NCBI RefSeq assembly: GCF_018449695.1
Contig: NZ_JAAVUY010000003.1
Location: 310,001-374,000, forward strand
Source: Bradyrhizobium sp. dw_411
GTDB lineage: Bacteria; Pseudomonadota; Alphaproteobacteria; Rhizobiales; Xanthobacteraceae
Length of the DNA: 64,000 nucleotides
Reading direction: 5' to 3'
Shown: piece by piece, positions 9,359 to 18,436 of the stretch
How the letters are laid out: each line of letters starts with the position of its first letter
Numbering within the stretch: the first letter of the stretch is position 1
Position numbers and translations under genes: made by a program
Notes under the pieces: generated by a model
Told to the model about the DNA's origin: nothing
Seen by the model: the letters and a program-made list of their open reading frames with translations, nothing else
Database searches by the model: none

Positions 9359-9401
9359 TTCCGCGTCGGGAAGTATCAAGGGAAACGCCGGAGCAATTCA
9401 G

Positions 9402-10568
9402 ATGAGCAATGTAACCAACGGCAGCCGATGGTCGGCGGCGATTGATCAGGTCCGGAGCCGGATCGACCAGACTTTGACGAGTCTCGACGGCCGGTTTCCA
9501 CATTGGGCTGATGCAAAGACCGGGGTCTGGACCACCACGGCGGACGGCGACTGGACCGGCGGTGCATGGCCCGGAATGCTGTGGCTGGCCTATCGGCGAA
9601 CCCGGGATCCGAAATATCTCGAGGCGGCGAGATTGTGGAGCGGGCGGCTCAAACCCAGGGCGAAGCTGCAGACCGCCTTCAAGGGCTTCGGCTTTTATTA
9701 CGGCGCGGCGCTGGGAGATATCCTCTGCCATGACGAGGATGCAGCCAAACTTGCGCTCGAAGCCGCGACGTCGCTGAAAGGGCAATTCGACGAGAGGCTG
9801 GGGCTCATTCCACTCGGCGGCGATGCCGAGGAATCGGAAGACGTCGGCGGATCGTTCAGCAGTATCGATTCCCTGCAGGCCATCCCATTGTTGTTTTGGG
9901 CCGCCAGAAAAACCGGCGACTCGAGCTTCGCGACGTGTGCGGCGAAACACACCACCCGTGTTCTCGACGTTCATATGCGTCCGGACGGTTCGATCGTGCA
10001 GTCCAGCGAATTGAACCCGAACGACGGCAGCATCGTTCGACATTTCACTCACAAGGGCTTCAGCGACAGCAGCGTATGGGGAAGGGCGCAGGCCTGGGGC
10101 CTGGTCTATGCCGCCATCGCGCTCGCGCACAGGCCGCAGGAAAAACGCTGGATGGAGCAATTGATCGCGGGAGCCGATTGGTGGCTTGCGAATGTTCCGG
10201 ACAGCATGATCGCGTTTTGGGATTTCAACGACCCCGCGATTCCGAACACCGAGACCGACACCGCCGCGACGGCGATCGTCTGCTCTGCGCTGCTCAAACT
10301 CGGCCAGATTGCGCCTTCCGAAGAACTGCGCGCCAGATATCGCAGCGCCGGCGAGCGGACCGCGGCTGCACTGGTGGACGGCTATCTCACGCCGGTCGGC
10401 GACCATGAAAGCAGGCCGCGCGGCATGCTGGTGGGCGCCTGTTTCAACAAGCGGCGCGACGCCCGCGCCCAGGATTCCGCCACCAGTGCGGAAACCATCT
10501 TCGGCTCCTATTATCTGTTCGAATCGCTGAACGTGCTCGATGGTCTGGTCGAAGCGGATAAAATATAG
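9402..10568 (+). CDS. GH88-like protein, catalytic Asp missing
   Basis: 388 residues with the same alpha/alpha barrel layout as the 902 product: SSIDSLQAIPLLFWAA (D156, equivalent to the acid/base), SSVWGRAQAWGLVY and IAFWDFNDPAIPN. In the segment that aligns with HDIGF of the first enzyme, this protein reads KGFGF, so the first catalytic Asp is replaced by Gly95. Either the specificity and mechanism differ or the protein binds sugar without cleaving it. There is no signal peptide. It lies between the MaoC gene and the DapA-like dehydratase on the same strand, probably in one operon. Confidence 0.8.
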   Translation: MSNVTNGSRWSAAIDQVRSRIDQTLTSLDGRFPHWADAKTGVWTTTADGDWTGGAWPGMLWLAYRRTRDPKYLEAARLWSGRLKPRAKLQTAFKGFGFYYGAALGDILCHDEDAAKLALEAATSLKGQFDERLGLIPLGGDAEESEDVGGSFSSIDSLQAIPLLFWAARKTGDSSFATCAAKHTTRVLDVHMRPDGSIVQSSELNPNDGSIVRHFTHKGFSDSSVWGRAQAWGLVYAAIALAHRPQEKRWMEQLIAGADWWLANVPDSMIAFWDFNDPAIPNTETDTAATAIVCSALLKLGQIAPSEELRARYRSAGERTAAALVDGYLTPVGDHESRPRGMLVGACFNKRRDARAQDSATSAETIFGSYYLFESLNVLDGLVEADKI

Positions 10569-10607
10569 GCCCGGACGTCATCGCGTCCTGATTGCGGAGT
10601 TAAGCCC

Positions 10608-11537
10608 ATGACGAAAGCTGCGACGCCGGTCTACCACGGCCTGTTTCCGGTCGCGCCGACGCCATTCGCGGAAAACGGCGATCTCGATCTTGAGAGCCAG
10701 CGCCGCGTGCTGGATTGCATGATCGATCAGGGCGTCGATGGCATCTGCATATTGGCGAACTACTCCGAACAATTCCTGCTATCGGATGAGGAACGCAATA
10801 TTCTGGTCGATCTCTGCCTGTCACATGTGGCTGGACGGAAGCCGGTAATGGTGACGTGCAGCCATTTCAGCACCCGCATTGCCGTCGAACGTGCCCGCCA
10901 CGCCGCGCAACGCGGTGCCAACCTGCTGATGCTGATGCCGCCCTATCACGGCGCAGGCCTGAAGGCTGACGAGACCGGGATGCTGGAACACTTCAGCCGC
11001 GTCGCCGAGGCCGCTGGCATTCCGATCATGGTGCAGGACGCTCCGCTTAGCGGCGTGACGCTGTCAGTGCCATTTCTCGCGCGCCTGGCGCGCGAGGTGC
11101 CGTTGGTGCAATATCTCAAGATCGAGGTGCCGTTCGCTGCGGCGAAACTGCGGGCGCTGATCGAGGCCGGCGGCGATACGATCGTCGGCCCTTTCGATGG
11201 CGAGGAAGCCATCACCATGATGGCCGATCTCGATGCCGGTGCCACCGGAACGATGCCGAGCGCGCTTCTGCCCGATCTGCTGCGCCCGGTGATCGACAAC
11301 CATCGGGCGGGCCGACGTGCGCAGGCGGCCGAAGCCTATGCGCGCGTGCTGCCGCTGATCAACTACGAAAATCGCCAGTGTGGTCTGCGCGCGACCAAAA
11401 GCGTCATGGCGGAGGGCCGGGTCATCAGGTCGGAAGTGGTCCGCCATCCGCTGGACCAGATCCATCCCCGCACCCGCGCCGGACTGATCGAGCTTGCCCG
11501 CGAGGCCGATCCGATCGCCTTGCGATGGGGACGTTGA
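10608..11537 (+). CDS. DapA-superfamily L-2-keto-3-deoxyarabonate dehydratase-like
   Basis: 309 residues. The Schiff-base Lys is in QYLKIEVP, and the end pattern LPLINYENRQCGLRATK plus VGPFDGEEAITMMADL match, from memory, the L-2-keto-3-deoxyarabonate dehydratase branch (Azospirillum type) rather than true DapA. The usual DapA active-site Tyr region is replaced by MVQDAPLSG, as in that branch. The expected reaction is dehydration of a 2-keto-3-deoxypentonate to alpha-ketoglutarate semialdehyde. GGAG lies upstream of the ATG. Its neighbour, the XylX-like dehydratase, supports a non-phosphorylative pentose route. Confidence 0.85.
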   Translation: MTKAATPVYHGLFPVAPTPFAENGDLDLESQRRVLDCMIDQGVDGICILANYSEQFLLSDEERNILVDLCLSHVAGRKPVMVTCSHFSTRIAVERARHAAQRGANLLMLMPPYHGAGLKADETGMLEHFSRVAEAAGIPIMVQDAPLSGVTLSVPFLARLAREVPLVQYLKIEVPFAAAKLRALIEAGGDTIVGPFDGEEAITMMADLDAGATGTMPSALLPDLLRPVIDNHRAGRRAQAAEAYARVLPLINYENRQCGLRATKSVMAEGRVIRSEVVRHPLDQIHPRTRAGLIELAREADPIALRWGR

Positions 11538-11614
11538 TTCCACCCGTGGCACTGGCGACTGCCGACCCGAAAATGCTATGAAACCCGCCAACAACACGAG
11601 GGGGAGGACCGGCG

Positions 11615-12787
11615 ATGATATCCTTGAACGCAGCATCCATACTGCCGGATGATGGAACCGCCGGCGCGCTGGTCGGTCGTGTATGGCTTGCCTCTGCGTC
11701 AGGTCCCTCCGTTGTGACGGTCCGGGACGGCGGTGTGTATGATGTGACATCGCGTTTTCCGACCGTGAGCACACTTGCGGAGGAAGCTGATCCGGCCGGC
11801 GCGCTACGGAATGTCGAGGGTACCAGGATCGGCGATCTCGACGGCATCGCCGCCAACACGCCGCCGGACAAGCGCGATTCCGCAAAGCCCTGGCTACTGG
11901 CGCCGATCGACCTTCAGGTGCTCAAGGCCGCCGGCGTGACCTTCGCGGTATCCATGCTTGAGCGGGTGATCGAGGAGAGAGCCCGCGGTAATCCGGCATC
12001 GGCGGCCGCGATCCGGGCGGAAGTAGTGCGGCTCGTCGGTGACGATTTATCGAAGTTGAAGCCAGGGTCCGCCGAGGCGATGCGCCTGAAGGATATGCTG
12101 ATTTCGCAGCAGGCATGGAGCCAGTATCTCGAAGTCGGAATTGGCCCGGACGCGGAGGTCTTCACCAAGGCGCCGGTTCTGTCGTCAGTCGGCACCGGGA
12201 TGGATGCCGGTCTTCACCCGAAATCAAGCTGGAACAACCCTGAACCCGAAGTCGTGCTTGTCGTATCGAGCGGCGGCCGTATCGTCGGCGCGACACTCGG
12301 AAATGATGTCAACCTTCGCGATTTCGAAGGACGGTCCGCACTGCTGCTCTCAAAGGCCAAAGACAATAACGCATCCTGCGCGATCGGGCCATTTCTTCGC
12401 CTGTTCGACCAGAGTTTCAGTCTCGACGATGTGCGCGGGATGGATGTGGCGATGACGGTCGTCGGCGAGGATGGCTTCACTCTTGATGGTCATTCCTCCA
12501 TCAGCAAAATCAGCCGGGATCCGGAAGACCTTGTTTCACAAACGATTGGACCTACGCATCAGTATCCGGATGGATTTGCGCTCTTTCTCGGCACCATGTT
12601 TGCCCCGATCAAGGATCGGGATGTGGCGGGCGAAGGGTTTACTCACAAGCGTGGCGATATCGTTACGATCATGACGCCGAAGCTTGGTAAGCTGACCAAT
12701 CGTATGCTTCCAAGCGACGAATGTGAACATTGGCAGTTCGGTCTCGGCGCGATGATGAAAAATCTCTCCAGCAGGAAGTATCTCTGA
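11615..12787 (+). CDS. FAH-family, XylX-like 2-keto-3-deoxypentonate dehydratase
   Basis: 390 residues. The C-terminal half is a fumarylacetoacetate hydrolase fold with the metal-binding pattern PEPEVVLVV followed by GNDVNLRDFEG and SKAKDNNASC. The N-terminal third (LVGRVWL then TVSTLAEEAD) resembles the XylX group, which dehydrates 2-keto-3-deoxyxylonate. A strong ribosome site, GAGGGGGAGG, precedes the ATG. It is the last gene of the sugar region and ends 53 bp before a convergent gene. Assignment to XylX rather than another FAH hydrolase is by overall pattern only. Confidence 0.78.
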   Translation: MISLNAASILPDDGTAGALVGRVWLASASGPSVVTVRDGGVYDVTSRFPTVSTLAEEADPAGALRNVEGTRIGDLDGIAANTPPDKRDSAKPWLLAPIDLQVLKAAGVTFAVSMLERVIEERARGNPASAAAIRAEVVRLVGDDLSKLKPGSAEAMRLKDMLISQQAWSQYLEVGIGPDAEVFTKAPVLSSVGTGMDAGLHPKSSWNNPEPEVVLVVSSGGRIVGATLGNDVNLRDFEGRSALLLSKAKDNNASCAIGPFLRLFDQSFSLDDVRGMDVAMTVVGEDGFTLDGHSSISKISRDPEDLVSQTIGPTHQYPDGFALFLGTMFAPIKDRDVAGEGFTHKRGDIVTIMTPKLGKLTNRMLPSDECEHWQFGLGAMMKNLSSRKYL

Positions 12788-12840
12788 GTCGTATTGAGAC
12801 GGCGTATTGAAGAGGGTCTCCTCCTGCGTCTGCTGGCAGG

Positions 12841-13230
12841 TCATACATTCAGCCTCCTGATAAACTCGGCCGCATTCACGATGGCTCGCTCATGCGTTCC
12901 ACGTGCAATCACCGTATCGCGGCAGCGCGCTTCGACTTTGAACGCGAGCCGCCGCCCCCTGACGGCAGTGAGCTCGGCATAGGTCTCGATCCGTTCGCCC
13001 GTCTTTGCGGCGCCGAGATGAAAAACATGAACCTCTGTTCCGACCGTGAGATAACCCTCATCGAGGTGAGGTTGTGTGGCAAACACGCAAGTATCTTCCA
13101 GCATGAAGATCAAATGGGGCGTCGCCAGAACCGGGAGGTCCACCGCCCCGTGTGCGGCTACCGTAACGCCGGCTTCTACGATCCACTCGCGCGTAATGCT
13201 TGTGCCGATCGGCAAGGCCGCAGGTATCAC
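12841..13230 (-). CDS. FlK-like hot-dog acyl-CoA thioesterase
   Basis: 129 residues, single hot-dog fold. Residues matching the fluoroacetyl-CoA thioesterase triad can be seen: Thr and Glu in ATPHLIFMLED and a later His in TEVHVFHLG. It should hydrolyse a short acyl-CoA. It starts with GTG 13230, overlapping the crotonase stop (GTGA), and is the last gene of a four-gene operon transcribed leftward from 17127. Confidence 0.82.
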   Translation of the reverse strand: MIPAALPIGTSITREWIVEAGVTVAAHGAVDLPVLATPHLIFMLEDTCVFATQPHLDEGYLTVGTEVHVFHLGAAKTGERIETYAELTAVRGRRLAFKVEARCRDTVIARGTHERAIVNAAEFIRRLNV

Positions 13231-14039
13231 CGCGATGTGCCTCCGTCTTTATCTTCCATCCGTGCGGCCTGGCGATCGCGCCGCTTTTGCAGGAACGCCT
13301 GCATCGTCTCTTGTGGTTCGCCTTTGGCGTAACATTCGAGCTGCGAACGAATGCCGAAGATGCAGGCCTCTTCGAATCCCGGCTGCGTGAGCGCACGGAA
13401 GCGCTCTTTGGTCATCCGGATGGCCGTGGGAGGAAGCGCGGCAAGCTGCTTTGCCCGCTGCAACGATACCGCCAGAGTGTCCTCGCCCGCAGGCGTCAGT
13501 TCCGTGAGCAGGCCGATTTCATAGGCGCGTTGGCCGGTAATGAGATCACCGGAAAGCGACATCTGCGCATTGTGCGTCATGCCGACATACATCGACATGA
13601 AGAACGAGCCGACGATGCTGCCCAGCCCGACCTTAACCTCAGGTTGCCCCATGCGGACGTCGGGTGCAGCGATGCGCCAGTCCGTGCAGAGCGAGACCTG
13701 AAAGCCCTGGCCAGCCGCGAGGCCATTGATCGCGGCAATGCACGGCTTGTCGAGATCGCGTACGGCCTGATAGGTCGCCTGATGGACGTGATGACGTGCC
13801 GCGATCTGGGTCCAGTCGAGCGAGCCGGCCTCGTCGAGGTCCTGCCCGGCCGAAAAGGCCCGTGGTCCGGTGCCCGTGATCACGATCGCGCGGATGGCGT
13901 CGTCGCGATTGAGGCGGCCCAGTTCCGCGATGAGCGCCTCGCGCATCGCCTGGTTGAATGCATTGAGTCGGTCGGGCCGGTTCAACGTGACGACGGCCAC
14001 GTTGCCTTCGATATCGACGAGAAGTGGCGCGGCGGTCAT
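13227..14039 (-). CDS. Enoyl-CoA hydratase/isomerase (crotonase family)
   Basis: 270 residues with a typical crotonase N-terminus (VAVVTLNRPDRLNAFN) and oxyanion loop (FSAGQDLDEAG). The second catalytic Glu is present in MGQPEVKVGLG. The first Glu position reads AAGQGFQVS, so it is Gln rather than Glu, as in PaaG-like isomerases; a simple hydratase role is therefore less certain. It overlaps both neighbours by 4 bp (the thioesterase after it, the CoA synthetase before it). Confidence 0.88.
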   Translation of the reverse strand: MTAAPLLVDIEGNVAVVTLNRPDRLNAFNQAMREALIAELGRLNRDDAIRAIVITGTGPRAFSAGQDLDEAGSLDWTQIAARHHVHQATYQAVRDLDKPCIAAINGLAAGQGFQVSLCTDWRIAAPDVRMGQPEVKVGLGSIVGSFFMSMYVGMTHNAQMSLSGDLITGQRAYEIGLLTELTPAGEDTLAVSLQRAKQLAALPPTAIRMTKERFRALTQPGFEEACIFGIRSQLECYAKGEPQETMQAFLQKRRDRQAARMEDKDGGTSR

Positions 14040-16135
14040 GGGCGCACCTTGAATTCAACGACAGCGTCGAGTGCCATGACACCCTTTCCGGCTGCCAGCG
14101 CGACGATCGGATTGATGTCTACGGACAGCAGTGAATTCCGGTGGGCGAGCGCGAAGTCGCCCAGAGCCACGGCTGCCTTTGCCAATGCGCCGATATCGAG
14201 CGGCGGCATGTTGCGGAAGCCGGCGAAGAGCGGTGCTATTCGCAGTCGCTGAAGCGCTTCCACGGCATCCTCCGGCGTGAATGGCGCCAGCAATGACACG
14301 ATGTCTTTGCGCACCTCTACCAGCGTTCCGCCGTCGCCCATCAAAACGACGACCCCGAACGTGGGATCGACGAGGACGCCAAGCACAAATTCATGCAGCC
14401 CCTTGATCATGGGTGCAACGAGCACCTGCTGTTGCTTGACGCCCAACGCGGCCAGCTTCGCAAGACAATCGGCCGCCGCTGTCCGCACCGTCTCTGCGGT
14501 GGCAAGATTGAGATGTACAAGCCCGTGTTCGGTCTTGTGCGCCACCTCTGCCGCGCAGCCCTTGACGGCGACACGGCCGCCGAATTTGCTGAAGGCCGCC
14601 ACGGCATCCTCCGCGATGCCGCAGACGGCATGTGGCACGACGGGTACTCCCGCTTCCCGAAGCAGGCGTAGGCTGTCGGCTTCGTCGAGAAGGCCATGAT
14701 GTGAAGCCGTATTTGCTGCGCGCGAGACCTCGCTGTCAGGCCTTGGACGCCAGCGCATGTGGGCCGAGTACTGGCCCAGCGCATTGATGGCGTCGATCTC
14801 ATTGCGAAAGATCGGGACGCCGCGTCGCTTGAATTCGTTGCGCACGGAGTCCTGCGGGGCGCTCGCCGCGAGCGGCTTTCTTTGGCTTTCCGAGAACGCC
14901 TTGGTGGCATCGACGATCGCAGGCACGTCGTAGCCGGGTCCCGCGACCGGAATGCTGATGAGAAACATGTCGCCTTGCGGATCCCGGCCGAGGACATCGA
15001 GCGCTTGCGGGAACATCTCCGTTTTGCCGAGCATCGCCGCAGTGAGATCGAGCGGGTTGCTGGCGGTGCCAAAATTCGGCAGTACCCGGTCAACATTCGC
15101 AAGGGTCTCCGGCGACAGTTCCGCCAGCGCGAGGTCCGCCCGCTCTGCCGCGTCTGCGCACATGACGCCCACGGCGCCTGAGTGACTCATGACGATAGTG
15201 CGCCCGCGTCCGGGATCGAAGCCTGCGAGATAGAGCGGCGCCGCATTGACCATTTCGTGGATGTCGCGTGCACGCCAGATCCCGTGGTGACGCAGGAATG
15301 CGTCGAACGCACCGTCATCCACCATCAATGCGCCGGTGTGCGTTGCCGAAGCAAGGGCCCCACGTTTGCTGTTGCCGCCTTTCAAAAGGACGATTTTTGC
15401 TCCGTGGCTGCCGGCGATGCGGGCCGCGTCGGCCAGCATCCCAGGATTGTTCACGGCTTCCATGTAGACGAGGATGAGTTTGATTTCGCGGTCGGCCGCA
15501 ACCGTCCGCGTCAATTCGGACACGCCGAGATCGGCATCGTTTCCCGTTGCGATCAGGTAGCGCACACCCATCCCTGACTGACGCAGATTGGCATAGGGCA
15601 TCACGCTTGCCGCACCGCTCTGGCTGACCAGCGCGATCGGCCCGTCCAAGGGCTCGATATCCATAAACATAGTGCTGAAGTTGAGTACCGAGCCGGTAGC
15701 GAAATTGGCGATGCCCTGGGCATTCGGTCCGACGATGCGCATGCCGTGCGCGTTGGCGTCGTCTACCATCCGACGTTGCGTCCGCGCACCTTCCTCTCCC
15801 ATTTCGGCAAAGCCGGCGGTCATGACGATCGCCGTGGCAATCCCGCGCCGCGCGCATTGGGCCACCGCACCCACGGCCATACTGCTTTCGACCGCGATGA
15901 TGGCGGCATCCGGCTTTTCCGGAAGGTCATCGACGCCAGCGAAGCAGCGCAGGCCTTGCACCTCGGTGCGGGCTGGGTTTACGGGAAAGATATTTCCCTT
16001 AAACCCGAACTTGCGCATGTAGTAGATCGGACGACCACCGGGCTTGTTGTGGTTATCAGATCCGCCGATGACCGCGACGGACTTCGGTGTAAGAGACGAG
16101 AGCGAAAATTCGTTCATAGTACTGCGTGACCTCAT
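14036..16135 (-). CDS. Acyl-CoA synthetase, ADP-forming (CoA-binding plus ATP-grasp)
   Basis: 699 residues. The order is a CoA-binding domain (SVAVIGGSDNHNKPGG), a succinyl-CoA-ligase-like domain with the phosphohistidine motif SATHTGAL, and a C-terminal ATP-grasp domain (RVAVKGCAAEVAHKTEHGLV; VLVAPMIKGLHE). It joins a carboxylic acid to CoA using ATP and releases ADP. The ATG at 16135 overlaps the upstream stop (ATGA); a second ATG at 16117 (MNEFSL) is an alternative start. It is the activating enzyme of the operon, presumably for the acid captured by the Bug protein at 16132-17127. Confidence 0.88.
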   Translation of the reverse strand: MRSRSTMNEFSLSSLTPKSVAVIGGSDNHNKPGGRPIYYMRKFGFKGNIFPVNPARTEVQGLRCFAGVDDLPEKPDAAIIAVESSMAVGAVAQCARRGIATAIVMTAGFAEMGEEGARTQRRMVDDANAHGMRIVGPNAQGIANFATGSVLNFSTMFMDIEPLDGPIALVSQSGAASVMPYANLRQSGMGVRYLIATGNDADLGVSELTRTVAADREIKLILVYMEAVNNPGMLADAARIAGSHGAKIVLLKGGNSKRGALASATHTGALMVDDGAFDAFLRHHGIWRARDIHEMVNAAPLYLAGFDPGRGRTIVMSHSGAVGVMCADAAERADLALAELSPETLANVDRVLPNFGTASNPLDLTAAMLGKTEMFPQALDVLGRDPQGDMFLISIPVAGPGYDVPAIVDATKAFSESQRKPLAASAPQDSVRNEFKRRGVPIFRNEIDAINALGQYSAHMRWRPRPDSEVSRAANTASHHGLLDEADSLRLLREAGVPVVPHAVCGIAEDAVAAFSKFGGRVAVKGCAAEVAHKTEHGLVHLNLATAETVRTAAADCLAKLAALGVKQQQVLVAPMIKGLHEFVLGVLVDPTFGVVVLMGDGGTLVEVRKDIVSLLAPFTPEDAVEALQRLRIAPLFAGFRNMPPLDIGALAKAAVALGDFALAHRNSLLSVDINPIVALAAGKGVMALDAVVEFKVRP

Positions 16136-17127
16136 TCAATCGCGACGCCGGCTGCTTTCACCAGGTCGCTCCACTTCACCGAATCCTGCTTCATGAGTTC
16201 CCTGAAATCCGCAGGCGTGCCGCCAGGGAACGGCGCGACTCCGTAGACGGCGAGCTTTTTCCGCACGTCGTCCTGCGCCAGGACGCGCTTCATTGCGCCG
16301 TTGAGCTTGTCAATGATCGCGACCGATGTGCCTGCTGGTGCGGCCAGCCCGTACCATGTGGTCACCTCGAAGCCTGGCAATCCGCTTTCTGTGATGGTCG
16401 GAACGTCAGGCAGCGCGTCGTTGCGCGCTGCGCCGGTGACCGCAATCGCCTTCACCTGATTGGACTTGATGTATTGAACGATGCTGCCGGAAATGGTGTC
16501 GAACACCATCGAAATCTGCCCACCGAGCAGATCGGTGAGAGCCGCGGCGGTTCCCTTATACGGTACGTGGGTAATGGCGATGCCCGCCTGCATCTTGAGT
16601 AGTTCACCCGCGAGATGCGTGGTGCTGCCGGGGCCTGCCGAGCCGAACGTCAGGGTCCCCGGCTTTTCCTTCGCGAGTGCGATCAGATCCTTGATGTTGT
16701 TCGCTGGAAACGAGGGCATGGTGACCAACACGTTGGACGATTGTGCGATGGTCGCCACCGGATCCAGAGCCTTGAGCGGGTCAACCTTCGCTGACTTGTA
16801 CAGGCTGGGGTTGATGGACATCGTTCCGGTGGTCGCAAAGAACAGCGTATGGCCGTCTGTGGCCGAGGTCGCGGTCCACTCCATGGCGATGAGACCGCCG
16901 GCGCCGCCGCGATTGTCGATGATGATTGGTTGCCCGAGATCTTTCTCCAGCGCCTGCCCGATGACGCGGGCGAGCGCATCGGTCGGGCCGCCCGCGAGGA
17001 ACGGAACGAGCAATTTGATGGGCCTGCTTGGATAGTCCTGCGCGCCCGTATTGGCGGGCAACGCCAGCAGCGCGGTCACCGCCAGCAGGGCCGCTATTGC
17101 GGAATTCCGGAGCGGATGCCGCATCAT
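16132..17127 (-). CDS. TctC/Bug-family periplasmic binding protein
   Basis: 331 residues with a signal peptide ending near NTGAQ and the family opening YPSRPIKLLVPF. The Bug fold motif GGPTDALAR and the GSAGPGSTTHLAG segment are present. Bug proteins bind carboxylic acids with high affinity; no TctAB membrane genes are adjacent, as is common for orphan Bug genes. It heads the acid-CoA operon and faces the divergent LysR gene at 17277. Confidence 0.9.
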   Translation of the reverse strand: MMRHPLRNSAIAALLAVTALLALPANTGAQDYPSRPIKLLVPFLAGGPTDALARVIGQALEKDLGQPIIIDNRGGAGGLIAMEWTATSATDGHTLFFATTGTMSINPSLYKSAKVDPLKALDPVATIAQSSNVLVTMPSFPANNIKDLIALAKEKPGTLTFGSAGPGSTTHLAGELLKMQAGIAITHVPYKGTAAALTDLLGGQISMVFDTISGSIVQYIKSNQVKAIAVTGAARNDALPDVPTITESGLPGFEVTTWYGLAAPAGTSVAIIDKLNGAMKRVLAQDDVRKKLAVYGVAPFPGGTPADFRELMKQDSVKWSDLVKAAGVAIE

Positions 17128-17199
17128 TTCCTCCCCTGATTATTTATTACTTCCCAGCATAGGAGGGTTTCGCTATTCGAAAAATGCGCCGGCGCGACT

Positions 17200-17227
17200 T
17201 TCACTAATGAACCAAATTCACTAATGT
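17200..17227. promoter_or_regulatory. Direct repeat TTCACTAATG, possible LysR site
   Basis: TTCACTAATG occurs at 17200-17209 and again at 17218-17227, an 18-bp period (nearly two helical turns). It lies in the 149-bp gap between the divergent Bug operon and the LysR gene. That position and period suit a regulator binding site controlling both. No palindrome of the classic T-N11-A type was established. Confidence 0.4.
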
Positions 17228-17276
17228 AAGTCTGCAAGGCGGGCGCTTCCTGCGTTTCCGGCTGGGCTGCGGATCA

Positions 17277-18191
17277 ATGGAAAACCTCAACGCATTGCGA
17301 GTCTTCGTTCGCGTGGCGGAAGTCCGAAATTTTGCGGAAGCCGGTCGCCGGCTTGGGCTGACCGCATCAGCGGTGAGCAAGGCTATTCTGCGACTCGAAC
17401 GCGATCTTGGCGTTCGCCTGTTGAACCGGACGACGCGACGTGTCGGTTTGACGAATGATGGCCTTGAGTTCTTCGAGCGCTGCCGGCAAATTCTCGTTGA
17501 TGTCGAGGCTGCGGAGATGCGGCTTGCACACACAACGGCCATTCCGCGCGGACGATTGCGCATCCATATGCCGGTCGGGTTCGCGCGAAGAGTTGTGCTT
17601 CCGGTACTTGCTGAGCTGATGGACGAGCACCCTGATTTGCTGATCGATGTTGAACTCGGCGAACGTAACGTCGATCTGGCGGAGGAAGGAATGGATGCCG
17701 TTATCCGTTTTGGCGATCTTCCAAATTCCGGACTGCTTGCACGGCGCCTGTGCGGTGTTCGCTTCGTTGCCTGTGCCGCGCCCGCTTACTTGCAACGGCA
17801 TGGTATCCCTCAGACGCCCGACGACCTTAACGCTCATTCCTGCATTGGCTATGCGACGCGCTGGAGCGGTCACTATCGCGAATGGCGTTTTGCTGCAGAA
17901 GGCGGATCAGGTTCAAAAAATGTGTCCGGCCGCCTGAACATCAACAACGTGGAGGCTATGTTCGACGCTGCTGTCGCAGGGCATGGAGTTGCGATGCTTG
18001 CAACCTACATCGTTTGCGACGCTGTTCGTAACGGCGCGCTTCAGATCGTTTTAAAAGATCACATTGCTCCCGCAACTCCGATATGGGTCGTGTATCTGCC
18101 CGGACGGCAGAACACACCGCGTGTCCGATGGTTGCTGGAAACGCTACAGAATATCATTTCATCTTCGCCGCCGTGGGATAATATCATTTAA
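17277..18191 (+). CDS. LysR-family transcriptional regulator
   Basis: 304 residues. The N-terminal winged helix is RVFVRVAEVRNFAEAGRRLG through SAVSKAILRLERDLG, followed by an effector domain (GRLRIHMPVGFARRVVLPVL). The pattern is of the CrgA/DsdC-like single-gene group. It is divergent from the Bug/CoA-synthetase operon, whose expression it probably controls; the gap holds a TTCACTAATG direct repeat. Confidence 0.92.
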   Translation: MENLNALRVFVRVAEVRNFAEAGRRLGLTASAVSKAILRLERDLGVRLLNRTTRRVGLTNDGLEFFERCRQILVDVEAAEMRLAHTTAIPRGRLRIHMPVGFARRVVLPVLAELMDEHPDLLIDVELGERNVDLAEEGMDAVIRFGDLPNSGLLARRLCGVRFVACAAPAYLQRHGIPQTPDDLNAHSCIGYATRWSGHYREWRFAAEGGSGSKNVSGRLNINNVEAMFDAAVAGHGVAMLATYIVCDAVRNGALQIVLKDHIAPATPIWVVYLPGRQNTPRVRWLLETLQNIISSSPPWDNII

Positions 18192-18436
18192 TTGTAAAGT
18201 CAGTCGTATTCGGCATGCCACGCCATGCCGTCCATGCTTGCACCCAAAGATCGCCGAAGAGTTGGATGTCGCGAGATTGATGTGTCGTTGTTGTTTTCTG
18301 GCGTTCGATCCGGCGCTCGATACCGACGCCCCATTCTTCCGCGTCCTTTCTGCGGAGAAATGTCTCGTTGGCATATTTCCCTTTTCGTCGGACTTGGACT
18401 CTTCACAACCAGCCGATACGTCTCTGCGTTGCCGCA

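Noticed and set aside
7667..10406. Minus-strand frames of 373 and 445 codons across the ABC ATPase, MaoC and second GH88-like genes.
   Set aside because: They mirror strongly coding plus-strand genes and have no recognisable domain.
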